Part shown: positions 37,832 through 48,891 of the stretch, one piece after another | Layout of the letters: each line of letters begins with the position of its first letter | How positions within the stretch are numbered: position 1 is the stretch's first letter | Assembly: GCA_031763025.1 (NCBI GenBank) | Contig: JASSKH010000011.1 | Span: 806,001-870,000, forward strand | Reading direction: 5' to 3' | DNA from: Macrocystis pyrifera | Lineage: Eukaryota > Sar > Phaeophyceae > Laminariales > Laminariaceae | Length of the DNA: 64,000 bases | Notes under the pieces: model-generated | Told to the model about the DNA's origin: nothing | What the model saw: the letters and a program-made list of their open reading frames with translations, nothing else | Databases searched by the model: none | Made by a program: the position numbers and the translations under genes

Positions 37832-39234
37832 CTACTGGCCATGCGAGTCTCCACCCACGCCCTGAGAACAGCTTTTCTCCTCCGACGGTACTTGAGGAAT
37901 GACACCAAGCGTCCGAAGTGGTGCTGCTGCCTCCGCCCCCCACTCCAAGAGCGGAGGTCGTGCGCCACGGCCAAGCTCCAGCGAGGGCTTGCGTAGAGTC
38001 GGTCCTGCTCCCATGCACGCACCGACGAACCCCGCGCCAATGATCAGCATGGGTGCTGGCAACATTACTACAGCAAATAGTGAGGTTGCGATGCCCGTAC
38101 GTGCGGACGGAAAAGGTATGTCCCAACAAGCAGCACTTGCAGACACTCGACCGAACCAGTGTTTACATGGCGTGGGGCGCATGGCTAGCTGTCATCGATC
38201 TTCAACCACACTACCAGTTATACTACCAGGTACAATGGTGGGGCGATAGGCTGTGCGTTCGGAAGCCCCACCTTGAGACTAAAGAGGAAGCAAGCACCTC
38301 GGGCATTTTCTAGCGATGTGCGAAATCAAAACAAGTCCAAACCATTCCGATGCATGTACCAGCACCCTTTACCCTCTTGCGGTAGGCATGAGGGTCAATT
38401 CACTTCACTCTCACGGAGGTCCAATGAATTCAGACCCCATAATGGGCCCAAAACAAAGGTATCCTCCAATGTTTACACACCGCATTGGGTTCTCATCAAC
38501 ATGCTCTGCCGTAACGCCAGGCAGCGCGAAGAACTCAACCGCAGCATGGCGCGCCACAAAACTCACCCCATCGGTTAGTAAGGATTTGCCTCGCTATGGC
38601 CTACGTAAGGTCATCCCTCTGAGCACAACATTTCACACCTCAGACAAATCAGATAGATCATTCCCACAGACAGTTCATGATCTAGATCTTTCAAGGCAGA
38701 TAATAGATCATCTGTTCCCGATCTTGCATGATTTGTATGATCTAGCTCATGCCTCCGGGTGGGACCCGTACAATCTGCATGATCTATATAGCGCACGTTT
38801 CCTACCGTGGGTTGGATCTGTACTACTGTATATAGATCCGACGCAACCTCTCACGACGGCAGGTGAGGAACTACTCATAGATGATCTAGATCATGATCTG
38901 TCCAAGGTATGCAACATTTCATCGTGCAAGAGTCGCCTATGTCAATTTTTCCGAGCGTATACTACTATCGTACAGGAATCCTCTGGAGTTGCCTGAATCC
39001 TACCTTGCCCGCGAGATTGCCTGGTAGTAGCAGCCCCTGCTGCGAAGAGCCTGCCCCTTTCTGCTCGTGGCTGCAGCGTTTGGCACCCCCAATGGCCTGG
39101 GAGGAAGTTCCAGGCTTGTCTTCCTTCAAAAACGGCTCCGGAAGGCTGGGTTCTTCTATGCGTGACATAGAATTCTTCCATCTACCGTTGGCAGGAGGGG
39201 GACCGGGCAGTGTGTGTGTGTGGGGGGTGCTCAT
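37832..39234 (-). CDS. Three-exon membrane protein gene, family not recognised
   Basis: Exon 1 39234-39004 (ATG 39234; MSTPHTHTLPGPPPANGRWK, Ser/Gly/Gln-rich, hydrophilic) ends at a GTAGGA donor in phase 0. Exon 2 38593-38415 follows CCATAG, phase 0 (SLLTDGVSFVARHAAVEFFA, HVDENPMRCVNIGGYLCFGP) and ends at GTGAGA in phase 2. Exon 3 38135-37832 follows CTGCAAG, completes the codon and runs to TAG. The joined frame is 237 residues and all phases fit. Exon 3 carries a hydrophobic span (TSLFAVVMLPAPMLIIGAGF then VGACMGAG) that should cross a membrane. The frame is open about 45 bases upstream of the ATG to an AG, so a further 5' exon is possible; 39290-39470 on the same strand is also open and could belong. 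Confidence 0.5.
38630..38910 (+). repeat. GATCTAGATC-rich dispersed repeat, copy 2
   Basis: Second copy of the repeat at 33430-33630. Its 3' part (GATCTAGATCATGATCTGTCC, about 38882) also matches 54782-54800. It lies in intron 1 of the minus-strand membrane protein gene. A long plus-strand frame covering it (38316-38996) is judged fortuitous. Confidence 0.6.
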
Positions 39235-40053
39235 TTGTTGCTTGCCTAGGTCATTTGGCCATTGATCGCGCCCTTTCTAGACGGAGCTCCGTTCCTGCTC
39301 CTAACAGAGACACCTCTAATATTTGTGCGCTCATTACGTTTTCTTCCCCTATATTACATGGACACTGTTTGCTTATCGTGTCCCCTTCGTGTGCGTATGT
39401 AAGTGAAATCCCATTCTCACTCACCACCGCCACGAAAAGACGAGGGGCGTCGACGTTATTTGTGCGCAATAGTATTCCGAAAGGAACGGAAACAGCGCTT
39501 TTCGCCTACTGAAATATCGTGCGATGCGCAAAAGACACAGCAGGTGGTCGCGCCTACGAAGTGCTGGCACGCCCGGAGCGGGTCCGCGTGATGCTTGCTT
39601 CGGAGACAGCCGATTCTAGTGTGGAGTTATGAGAAACAAGAGGTGACATTCGTATATAAGAGACCGCGATTCGACCCCTTGCCTGGCCGTCACGTTCACT
39701 ACAACTAGTACAAAAACGCCAAAAAAGGACTTCGTGTGCCCAAACGTCGGCCTCATAGCATACGCAGTATTTCATCGGGAAAGTTCTCTCGACGATGTGC
39801 CACCTATGCGGCGACCTTTTCACCTGTGTTGGTTCGGGTTTCGACCATAAAGATGCGTTGCGTCAGGCTTGTTTTACTTTTCTTGAACCCGGTCTTACAT
39901 ACCTGGTACCTGGTAGTTTTTAGTATCCCCGAGCCAAGCCGTTTGACCTCTCTTGAAAAACAGTAATTTATAACTGATACAAAATACCGGGTAGCTCTTG
40001 AAAGGTGACCCCCTATGTGTAAGCCATTTGCTACTTACCGTGTAGCTCTGCAG

Positions 40054-40155
40054 CCTATTATGTCGGGGTTCGAGAGGCTTCGTGTTGGAGGAACCAGTTT
40101 TGATTCTGATGATGATGATGATGATCTCAAATCAGTTCGTTCCCCTGAAATCTAA
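40054..40155 (+). CDS. Short acidic ORF or terminal exon (poly-Asp tail)
   Basis: Follows TGTAGCTCTGCAG. ATG 40060 opens a 31-codon frame MSGFERLRVGGTSFDSDDDD... ending SVRSPEI and TAA. Six consecutive GAT codons encode the acidic run. Either a very small ORF or the last exon of a plus-strand gene whose other exons I cannot place. Confidence 0.3.
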   Translation, partial: PIMSGFERLRVGGTSFDSDDDDDDLKSVRSPEI

Positions 40156-40513
40156 CCCCATGGTCACAAAAACAGCCTATTAGCAAAAGGGTGTATACTG
40201 CAGTTCCCTGCCATCTAGCCCGTCGTCGCCAAGACATTCTGAACATGTATATTACTACACGTATCTGCTATCTAGTCCGGTGTCGCAACAGCAAAAGCAG
40301 GCTGAAACATTAAATGCCAGATACCATACTAATCAATTATAGCTAGGATGTTGACCGATTTTTTGGAGGGTTTCATCTACGGTATGGGGTTGACCAGTCA
40401 TTTATAGATATGTTTTTCATGATAGACGTTTCGTTGTTCGTTTCCGACAAACTACCTGCTGTATCCAAACTATGGACATTCCGCCATCGGGGCTAAGAGG
40501 TCGCTTCAAATCT

Positions 40514-40624
40514 CTATTACGGGGGGCCATAGTAAATAGGACCAAATATTGTTAGTAAAAATAGTTAAATGTATAGTTTTTTATGTATACCATAGGTCCT
40601 ATTTACTATGGACCCTCGTAATAG
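40514..40624. mobile_element. Short palindromic MITE, copy 3
   Basis: CTATTACGGGGGGCCATAGT then AAATAGGACC at the left; GGTCCTATTTACTATGGACC then CTCGTAATAG at the right, almost perfectly complementary. Centre ATTGTTAGTAAAAATAGTTA is shared with the copy at 17494. Flanked by TA. Confidence 0.85.
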
Positions 40625-40876
40625 TATATACATAAATATATGTTCGTGCGAAAGCCCGGCCCCCGATTGACCTACGATACAACGCCTGAAATTCAATGAA
40701 CTCATACTAGTTCTAAGATACTAAATTAGCTCTTACCACTCCGACCCGAAATATAGGGAACTTTAGCATACAATTATTCATTATAAACGTCCTTATATTG
40801 TGGGTCGGAGTGGTACCTCCGAGGCACACGATGTCTATAGTATACCAGGTACACGTGGTGTGATGGTATGATGTAC

Positions 40877-40995
40877 CTGGCGGCTCGTTCTTGGCGCTTT
40901 TGGAGCTGCCTCGCTGCCCATTCGACTCCATCCGCTTCAAGCCTCGCTTTCCCCTCTCGGTGAATGCGTCTCGCCCTTTTCGCGCGAAAGAGGCG
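40877..40995 (-). CDS. IQ-motif-like exon, possible 3' part of the IQ-repeat gene
   Basis: Open, very basic exon after CATAATATGCAG (phase 0) to a GTACAT donor (phase 2). Contains RLFRAKRARRIHREGKARLE and WAARQLQKRQERAA. The upstream codons read MQRLFRAKRAR, which matches the IQ pattern (hydrophobic-Q-x3-R-x4-R). Same strand and character as the exons at 43.7-48.8 kb. The intron to its right includes a G/C run of about 30 bases at 41048-41080. Confidence 0.4.
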
Positions 40996-41047
40996 CTGCA
41001 TATTATGCACGAACGGTAGGTGCCGATCGTTTGGGGGGATAAAGAAG

Positions 41048-41490
41048 CGCGCCGGGGGGGGGGGGGGGGGGGGGGGGGGGGCGAGGCTAAACAAAATGCA
41101 TGAGGTGATATGGTATCAGTCTACACGCTTCTTAACCCCTTGAGAAATGCACCCCCGTTTTGGGAGATAAACTATTTCCAATTAGTGTGGGGACCTTTCT
41201 CAGTAGTCTAACGTCGGGTTTGTACTTGTTTTTTTTTAATATGGTTGTTTCGGACATTCCATAATATCGCGCCACCATTGACGCTCTGGAGGGCGGAGGG
41301 GGGCAGGAGGGGGGCGGGGTGTGCTCATTATCATGCATGGCCGTAGTCGTATGACCATAGACCCTCGCACCCCTACAATGCCGGGACGGAGTACGTCGGG
41401 TTTCCACCGACCAGGCAGACATTGCTGACGCCTAGTGCAAAGCGCCGTCAGGCGTGGGGCGAGTCTGATGGAGGATGAGCTGCATCCTAC
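41048..41490 (-). repeat. Poly-C/G element, minus-orientation copy
   Basis: CATGGCCGTAGTCGTATGAC, CATAGACCCTCGCACCCCTA, CAATGCCGGGACGGAG, TGCAAAGCGCCGT.AGGCG and GGATGAGCTGCATCCTA are the reverse complement of 57808-57960. A poly-G tract of about 30 lies at 41048-41080. Confidence 0.65.
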
Positions 41491-41881
41491 TAAGAACTAC
41501 TTTTGAGGCGGGTTTTCTTGCGTATGGATGACAGCGTCAACGAATTGATTTATTTTCTGGTGTGGCCGCTTCCAGAGACAGCAATGGGTTTGCTATGTAA
41601 TTGCCTCGTGGGTGCCTTACCATATACACACTACGTGATACCATGATCCCCCTTGTGCGGAGTTAAGGTTCTCCCCGCACAAAGAATGATCTAACTCGAC
41701 CGCCAGCCGAGGTGACCGCCAAAAAAAATAAAAAAAAAACGGTACCCTGGTTGTTTAGCTCACGCAGTAAGAGGCGTGCTTTACAGCGTCGTCGCCATCC
41801 GACGCCAACCCAACCTATATGTATACATATAGTGTGCGGGGGGAAAAGGTTGTTCTTGGCGCAGCCTTCTGTAGCGAGCGG

Positions 41882-42088
41882 TTATAGTTCACGAGTGGGT
41901 CGTGTACGCGCCTCTTCCCGTACTGCGTGGCTATGGCTAACATCCGTTGGCGCTTTGCACTGAGCGCACTTGCCTGTATTCTGGTTATTTCCGGCAGCAC
42001 AAAATGACCGCGACATTCGAGTCCTACCACACTCCTCTGGGCGTGGGCCAAGCGAGATATATTCCTCAGAAGATGGGCTTGGTTCTGC
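41882..42088 (-). CDS. Possible terminal exon with CxxC
   Basis: After CCCTGCTGTGCAG, open 68 codons to TAA: AEPSPSSEEYISLGPRPEEC, FCAAGNNQNTGKCAQCKAPT. Good acceptor and protein-like composition. Could be an alternative last exon of the IQ-repeat gene, but phase to its neighbours is not established. Confidence 0.3.
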   Translation of the reverse strand, partial: AEPSPSSEEYISLGPRPEECGRTRMSRSFCAAGNNQNTGKCAQCKAPTDVSHSHAVREEARTRPTREL

Positions 42089-42660
42089 CTGCACAGCAGG
42101 GTACAGCAGATTGCGAAGCAGTCAATATACCTCGCCACCAATGTCGTTCATGCGTGAATTGATTCGTTATTCATGCGAAGGTTTTGATGACGTCTTGTGT
42201 CCTCTTTCTGAGCTGTCTCGACGCTTCTTTGTGTGCTGGGGTTGACGTGATCCATGAATCGAACGTTGCCATTTCAGTGTTTCACCAACCATGTCGATCG
42301 CTCGATGTTGCGCGCGTCAGGTGTCTTTCGTAAAAAAACGGTCGTTGTCTAGGTTTGGGGCGTGTACGTGCGTTTACGCGCAGTCGAAGAACAGCGCGCA
42401 TGCAGTAGATGCCGGGTAGACGATAGCGTATTTGCGGGCCGATACAATCGCTTACGTCCACGAAGCCATCGAACGGGTACACTACACAAAAGTGCAAACG
42501 TCCCTGTACCCCACGCGGCGAACCACGCTAACGGCTATCGGATACCGATGTCCGTGCTGAAACTGCACTCCCAACGCACACACCCGAGCGTAAAATGCTG
42601 AGACTGTAAAGTAATTCCACAAATTCGATTTACAGAGAAACGAAACACGAAGAGCTGCGC

Positions 42661-43117
42661 TCACCGCCTCTTCCGTTGTTCGGAAGGCAAAAGCTGGGGT
42701 ACCAAATTCTTGTTGTACGAACACCAAGCAGCAGACCCCGCTTCCACGGATGCTCTCTCCCCTCCCGACGCTCCCAACTCGTCAGCTAAACCCGCTGCGG
42801 AACTCCAAGGCCGATCAAACGAATTCGCGGTGGAATTTCTAGTCCGATCAGACGTACCCGCGGTGCATTTTCTAGGCCAACCAGGCGTACCCGCGGTGGA
42901 ATTCCTAGGCCAATCAGGCGAACCCGCGGTGGATTTTCGAGGCCAGAAAGAATCCTTTGTCCAACTGGTCATATTGACTGCCGAGGAAAAGAAGTCGATG
43001 ACAGGCTCTCCGGCGGTGTTCCTTTCGCCGCTCGAAGCGGCGGCTGCGGTGTGCCGTGGAAGCAATTCGAGGCGGCCGTCGGGGGACAGAACAGATTGCC
43101 GACGGAATTGAGATGAG
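42661..43117 (-). CDS. Exon with 11-residue tandem repeats, probably part of the IQ-repeat gene
   Basis: Minus strand from a GTCGGCAG acceptor (43118) through VLSPDGRLELLPRHTAAAAS and VIDFFSSAVNMTSW, then about five 11-residue repeats of the form WPRKSTAGSPD / WPRNSTAGTPG / WPRKCTAGTSD, ending RKRR and TGA. The DNA repeat is 33 bp and keeps frame exactly, and substitutions fall mostly where they are mild, which favours coding. The plus strand is also open (VPAVEFLGQ repeats), so strand is chosen from the acceptor, the upstream protein-like stretch and the neighbours. Begins in phase 2. Confidence 0.45.
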
Positions 43118-43144
43118 CTGCCGACGAGTCATGTTACGACAGTA

Positions 43145-43362
43145 CGGTTCCACTACAGTGCGGTGACACTACAGTGCGGTGACACTACAGTGCGGTGACA
43201 CTACAGTGCGGTGACACTACAGTACGGTGACACTACAGTGTGATGACACCACAGTGCGGTGCCCCTACAATGCGGTGCTCCTACAGTGCTGCGCTACTAC
43301 AGTACCGTTTCAATACAGTGTGGTGCCGCTACAGCGCGGTGCCCCTACAGTGCGGTAGAGGG
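43145..43362 (+). repeat. 16-bp minisatellite, about 13 units
   Basis: ACTACAGTGCGGTGAC repeated, first nearly pure then drifting to CCTACAGTGCGGTGCC-type units. Immediately upstream (on -) of the 42661-43117 exon. Confidence 0.9.
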
Positions 43363-43596
43363 GGTATTTATAGATTTGCCAAACATGTTTGCAGTCCGGT
43401 TTGCGCTGCGTACGATATACTTGCAGTGTCACTTGCACTAAGTACGTACGCATGAGATTTTGGTTGTGGTATGCCTATAGCCAAATGCCACTGTCCAGTT
43501 GGGGTATCCGTATAAATTATTCAAAAATTCGGTTTTTGGGTAACGCACGGTATAAAAAATGTCTCGTGTTCGCAAAATGATAAAATAGAGGTACCC

Positions 43597-43765
43597 CCCC
43601 CCCCCCCCCCCCCCTCCCGGCATTGTAGGACTGCGAGGATCTATGGCCATGCATGATATCGAGTACCCCCCCCTCTATCGTGCTCCGTCTCGAAAGGGAT
43701 GCGTGGTCAGTAGTCAAACGACTACGGCAAGCAACTAAAGAGTACGCCCCCCCACTCCCCCGCCG
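43597..43765 (+). repeat. Poly-C element, partial copy
   Basis: C run at 43596-43612, CCCGGCATTGTAGGACTGCG, AGGATCTATGGCCATGCATG, second C run, then TCTCGAAAGG...GTAGTCAAACG...GGCAAGCAA as at 240-300. It supplies the stop codon of the long minus-strand frame to its right, so the true exon there probably ends before it. Confidence 0.6.
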
Positions 43766-44909
43766 TACCGTAGCATGATCTTGAATCTCTTGCTCCTGCT
43801 GCTGCCCTTCCAGTGCTAGGCGTTGTCCGCCCCCTTTCCCTAGTCGTTTTGCTAGCGGCTGATGAGGAAACCCGGGCAGTCGACCCCGTTCCTGAAGAAG
43901 CTGTCATGGTGCGGCTTGGTGCACCGTTGGCTTCACCTCCTGGGGATGCTGCCATAGTACTTCTGCCCCCCCCCTCTCTGTACGAGCTCGACGCAGAACA
44001 CAGCAATCGTAGTCCACCGCTCGGCGTTCCCCGGCGCGATTTCGCCGATCGAGCTGTTGACGGCGGATCATGCCGCTGGCCGTTTTCTAGCCTGATTTTC
44101 GAATTGACACCTTCTATCCCCCGAACCTGGCAGTTTCCGAAAACACTTTCTGAACCGACATCTTCGTCTCCCCAAGCCTGGCCACCACCACTACTACCGC
44201 CGATGCCCGCGAAAATGTCTTGCGAGGTGCTCGTCCCATCCGTAGACACAGCACGACGGCTGGAGTCTTCACCTCCTTCCCCATCCTCCGTCGCTGATTT
44301 CGGTTGGTTCATCCGTCTATTTCTTTTCTCCCACATTTTCCGAGCGTAACATCTGACGATCTCTTGGACAACCCGAGCCGCGGCGTCGCGCAGGGCCCAC
44401 ACTACGATACGAAACTCCCGCGCGACCGGCGCCGCCGCAGCTCCCGGTTCGGTGGCCGGCGCCGCGATGGCCCCGGATAGGATAGCCCCTCCGCAAGCTA
44501 CCCCTCTCTGCCACTGCGTGCAGCCCCCACTCCCCCCATCCTTAGGGTCAGGCTCATCGACGCGCTCAGCGTGCACCACGATGCGAGACTCCTGTACGGC
44601 CGGTGCCGCGGTGGCACGAGAAGCGGTGCCGCCGCCGGGAGTAACCACCCCTCTCATCGCGCCCCCCCTTCCCACCCCGCCGTCCATAGGGTTAGTCTTA
44701 TCGGCGACCCCACCCATCCCGTCATCCTCAACGTTCGGCCCATCGACACAAACCTCCATTCCACCACCCTGAGGGTCAGCCTCGACGACGCCCCCGGTGC
44801 TCCTCTGCGGTATAGCGGTGCAAACCAGACCACGGGCTTCCTCCACGACTAAGGAAGCAGGGGTTGGTAAAGATTAATCAGCAGAGGAGGGAGGGGGGCA
44901 GGAGGAGAA

Positions 44910-44951
<42 letters not shown>

Positions 44952-47900
44952 GAGAAGGGGGGGGGGGGGGAGGGGGCAGGAGGGGGAAGGGGGGAGCGGG
45001 GGAGGAGAGGGAGGAGGGGAGGTGAGGAGGAGGATAGGGGGGGGGGGGGGGGGGGGGGGCAGGAGGCGGAGGAGGAGAAGGGGGCAGGAGGAGGGGGGAG
45101 GCGGAGGAAGAGGAGGAGAAGGGGGCAGGAGGAGGGGTCAGGAGGAGGAGGAGGACGTAGGGGGGAGAAAAAGGGGGGCAGAAGGAAGAGGAGGAGGCGG
45201 AGGAGGAGGTGGGGGACGTGTGCTACGGTACGGATGCACGGAATGATTTCTCAGGCTCACGTGAACAGCTCTGTATCCCACACAAAAACCTGACTCCGAG
45301 CAGAACAATTGTACGGGCAGCCCGCTCAGCACTCACAGTTGTGGCTACGTGGCCGTATCCCACAAAAAACTAGGAGACAGTAGTAGTACAAATGACGAAT
45401 GGGATAGTGGGTGGTTTCTCAGTAATTGAGGCGCTTCGTCGGTCGCAAATTGTTACAGACAGACACATTCTGTGCCGTACAGTACTCCTACCGATGCACG
45501 TCTTGGAGGAAATCTCGCGCGGCTGCGTCGGGGCCGCGGGGGGGAGCGCATCCTTGAGACGTTGGTGAGCGGCGACAACTACCCGGAGTCGGACCAGCAG
45601 TTTCGCCCGGCGTCCCATTTCCCCGGACGGATACCTGTCGTGGAGGTAGAATCATAGCTACTCCGTAAGTAAAGTAACGAGTTTTCAGCGGTGCGAGACT
45701 ACGAACTGGCCTTGCTGTGTTCCTGACATACAGTAAAAAGGATCGTATCATACTCCTTCATAATTTTCATTTACGCTGTGCAATGTGTTCTGTTTCAGAA
45801 AACTGGCCGAGTTATATCGAGTTTTCATCAACTACGACCTTCCTAAATTGACTACTTCTGAAGTTTAGCGGCACCCAAACGGTAACGCGAGAACGTCCTT
45901 TGTCCAACGGATAGAGTAGAAGCAAGGAGAGCTGTTCCGGCTTAAAGGGCGGTAATATATTTTGAGCCAAGAGCGGCGTATTAAGCATCTTCAACGTTGT
46001 CGTACAGATATTAGTTTTCACATGGCTAGACATTCGACAACCTGAAAGGTATGACACTGATGGGATTTCAATTGCATGAAACGCGAATGGGATTACAGTT
46101 GTATGAAACACAAATGGGATTGCAATTAATATCATCTGAAACGCTTAGTTGCATAGGTGAGGACCTTGGTCACCGTCAGAAACCTTTAGGCCCGAAAGCA
46201 TCCCCCCTACCGCACAGTACCGCACTGCAGAGGTAAGAGTCCTTACTAGTCCTTTTCCTGGTCGCTGTGTCTAGATTCAAAATTTGTTGGGAGTTTCAGG
46301 GGTACTGACATTAAGCCTTCGATTCTTGTGTTCTGGTCGGTATACCAGGGTTCCAAGAGGCTTAAATTTCAGGGATTTCTGATACGGAATCACCCATGAA
46401 ACACCAGCCGCACCTCGACGGTTCTCCAGCACCGCGAAAGCTCAGCACTGCCCACGTGATCCGTCCAAACAGGGCGCGCACAAGACGACCCCTGGTGTGC
46501 CTCTGCAGGCACACCGCCGCCCTCGTTCTCCGGTACACCTCTCGCGGTGTCTCTGGCTTGTGGACAAGGTTACACCGCCTAAGGACAATCTCCTGAGATC
46601 AACAAAATAGGGGCAGGGCATAGTTTTTTTTAGGGTGCGTTTAGTAGGGTGTTGCTCATTGGGTACCCGGCTACATACCCGGGTATCTACCCGAGTATTT
46701 CAAGATGTGTTTAGTAGGGTATTTGCTTTTTCCTCTCATTTACTATTTGCCCTTTTCTTTCTCCCTCCCTCCGAGTCGCAACTCAGATCATCCGGAGTCA
46801 CATGGCAGGCTCTCTCCCCCCCCCCTCCCGCTACGGTCCGTGCCTTAACTTTTATCGCCAAAAGACTTCAGTCGTCTCTTCCCTCGTCAACTCGCGTCGA
46901 ATCGCGCCTACCCACGCTATCTACGCGCTCTCAGCAGTTGATTCCTGTATGTTTTTACGAAGATAAATTTTCACTACGGTGGGATTGGAACTCACGGTAT
47001 CAACTCTAGCAGCATTCGAGGGTACCACTGGATCACTGGGGCGAGTACATAAATTTGTGGGTACCAGAGTATTTACCCGAGTATACCCGAGTACCTACTC
47101 GAGTGTTTCACGGGTGAACTTAATACCTGGTAGCGTATTTACTTTATGAATACCCACCTATCTACCCTAGTATACCCGGGGATTCACCCGAATATTTCAA
47201 GGGTGTGGTTAGTGGAGTATTTATTTTATGGGTACCAGGGTATCTACCCCAGAATACCCCGGTATTTACCCGAGTATACTCGGGTGTCTACCTAAGTAAG
47301 ACCCAAACGACAAGGTTTCGTACTTGGGAACCCTAAAGTATATAACCTACAAAAAACATCATTGGGGGTTTGTCCGCTTGGCTCCATAACGCATACCTGG
47401 TAGGTAAAGAAGTTTTTTTTGTTTTCTTTGCTCAACGAAAAGTGGGGCAAAGAAGGAAAGTTTAACTTTGCCTACCGAGCTCAACAAAATGCAAGGAAGG
47501 CAACTCATGTTGTCTACTGAGCTCAACGAAGCGTAGGCAAAGAACGGGAGCTTGTTTTCTTAGCTCAAGAATACGTAGGCCGAGACACAGAGCGTAAGTT
47601 TGTCTGCTGAGCTCAACGAAGCGTAGGCAAATGACTAAAAAAAAGTCCATTTGACAGTTCAACCAAAGGTACACCTTTTGACCGACTCGTATCTACAGAA
47701 CTCAAACAAACGTAGGAGAAGAAGGAATATTTGTCAAGGGAGTTCGTGAAAGCGCAAGTAAACAAGGAAAACCCGTCTCCTGAGCTCAGCCAAATGTAGG
47801 CAAAGAAAGAAAAAATGTCTACTGAGCTCAACAAAGCGTAGGTAAAGAAAGAAAGAAATGCCTCCCACGTCAGGGGTCGAGCTATGAGACTAATCCATAG

Positions 47901-48750
47901 GAAATGGTGGGAGTCAAGACCTCTTCGTGATACGAGGACCTGAGAAACACTACTGTGGATGCCCCCTGTCCCCTCTATGATCCCGTGGTATGGTTCAGAT
48001 CATAAAAAGCCACACCCCCGGTCCATCGTGTCCCCCGGTTCTACTTACCCCGATACATCTCTACTACTTCCTTAGGGCCTTGAGAGTCGAAAACAAAAAT
48101 GCGATCACAGCCTCGGCCACACGAGATCGCCCGGGCAGCTGCTGGTGTTGTTGCTGGGGTGTAGATAATACTTTCGAACTACCGCGTGTGGACATGTACG
48201 ACAATCGTGGGCAGGGTGATATTATTACGTCTACGGCTGCACGCTCTTGCTATATGGGAGGTTGCCAATGCTGCATTTCTCGCATTTGAGGTCGTTATCG
48301 TTGTCGACGTTGTTATCGTTGTCGTTATTGTTATTGATATCGTTATCGTTATCGTTATCGTTATCGTTATCGTTATCGATATCGATATCGTTATCATTAT
48401 CGTAGTCGTTATCGTTGTCGTTATCGTTATCGATATCGTTATCGTTATCGTTGTCGTTATCGTTATCGTTATTGTTATCGTTGTCGCTATCATCATCGTT
48501 GTCGTTTTCGCTATACCTGGGTCCCAAGAGGGTCGATCGTGTCCGTCCCCGCGCTTTGCACCCCGCCTGTATCGCCACACCGGCGCATGCTTTCGATGGC
48601 CAAGCGGAGGTCGTTGCGGGCGCGCGCCATGCCGAAGGTGTGACCCATGCTCTCCATCGCGGCTCTCACGCCGCCCATGTGGGCCGCCACCTCTCGCCGA
48701 GCTTCCGTGGTCCTAGCGGTGGTCCTGGCGGACAGAGACGAGCACGCGAC
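43722..48750 (-). CDS. IQ-motif (calmodulin-binding type) protein gene, four-exon core
   Basis: Exons 48750-48517 (phase 0 to 0, donor GTATAG), 46592-46414 (0 to 2, donor GTGCGG), 45634-45492 (2 to 1, donor GTAGGA) and 44848 to about 43722 (starts phase 1 after CTTCCTTAG). All junctions fit, giving about 560 codons. Exon 1 is helical (EVAAHMGGVRAAMESMGHTF). Exon 2 has a good IQ motif, AAVCLQRHTRGRLVRALF; exon 3 a related basic helix, RRAKLLVRLRVVVAAHQRLK; exon 4 a Gly/Ala-rich region with two ~50-residue repeats (QESRIVVHAERVDE, REFRIVVWALRDAA) leading into a second IQ motif, ARVVQEIVRCYARKMWEKR. IQ motifs bind calmodulin or myosin light chains; no motor domain is visible. The end of exon 4 is uncertain: an in-frame stop lies in a poly-C repeat, and another frame (ALEGQQQEQEIQDHAT) looks coding near 43790-43850. 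Confidence 0.6.
44880..45225 (+). repeat. Poly-G and (GGA)n purine tract
   Basis: About 345 bases almost purely G and A on +, with G runs of about 50 (44910-44950), 12 and 25 bases. Sits in the intron between exons 3 and 4 of the IQ gene, so its transcript would be C/T-rich and can act as a long pyrimidine tract before the acceptor at 44849. Likely G-quadruplex or triplex forming, and prone to length and assembly error. Confidence 0.9.
46650..47330 (+). repeat. Degenerate GGGTAYCYACCCGAGTAT repeat field
   Basis: Repeated GGGTATCTACCCGAGTAT, TACCCGGG, ATTTCAAGGGTGTG.TTAGT and AGGGTATTT blocks at 46660-46740 and 47040-47290. Between them (46780-46950) sits the copy of the repeat also seen at 11270-11475. 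Lies in intron 1 of the IQ gene. Confidence 0.65.
47420..47860 (+). repeat. ~60-bp minisatellite
   Basis: Units built on GTCTACTGAGCTCAACGAAG then CGTAGGCAAAGAA, at least seven diverged copies. In intron 1 of the IQ gene. Confidence 0.8.
48298..48512 (+). repeat. (GTTATC)n hexanucleotide array abutting a splice donor
   Basis: Near-pure TCGTTATCGTTATCG repeat (on the minus strand GATAAC). It begins only a few bases downstream of the GTATAG donor of the 48750-48517 exon. Gives long Val-Ile, Ser-Leu and Asp-Asn frames that are not genes. Confidence 0.9.
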
Positions 48751-48891
48751 CTGCAGGGGTCGTCATCATATCCCCCCCTACCGGGGCTGGGTTTTTGTGT
48801 CCCCGAGGCGGTGATATCGCGCTGTTCTCGGTGCCGTAGGCTCTATTCGACTAGGCCCAGCTTCAACAAAATCCTTGAAATATACTTGAAT

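Noticed and set aside
38316..38996. 226-codon plus-strand ORF
   Set aside because: Runs through a GATCTAGATC dispersed repeat and opposes a spliced minus-strand gene; composition is not protein-like in the repeat part.
41931..42007. Plus-strand signal peptide exon MANIRWRFALSALACILVIS
   Set aside because: The frame stops after 24 codons, has no usable GT donor before the stop, and the minus strand carries a better-supported exon.
43813..44349. 178-codon plus-strand ORF with ATG
   Set aside because: Opposite the phase-linked IQ-containing exon. GC-rich DNA leaves several frames open here, and no splice partners were found on +.
45487..45655. Plus-strand exon reading ERILETLVSGDNYPESDQQF
   Set aside because: The minus strand of the same stretch is phase-locked between two IQ-gene exons (2 to 1) with good acceptor and donor, so the plus reading is taken as its shadow.
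48298..48580. Asp-Asn, Val-Ile and Ile-Thr repeat proteins
   Set aside because: Pure products of the (GTTATC)n microsatellite in different frames.
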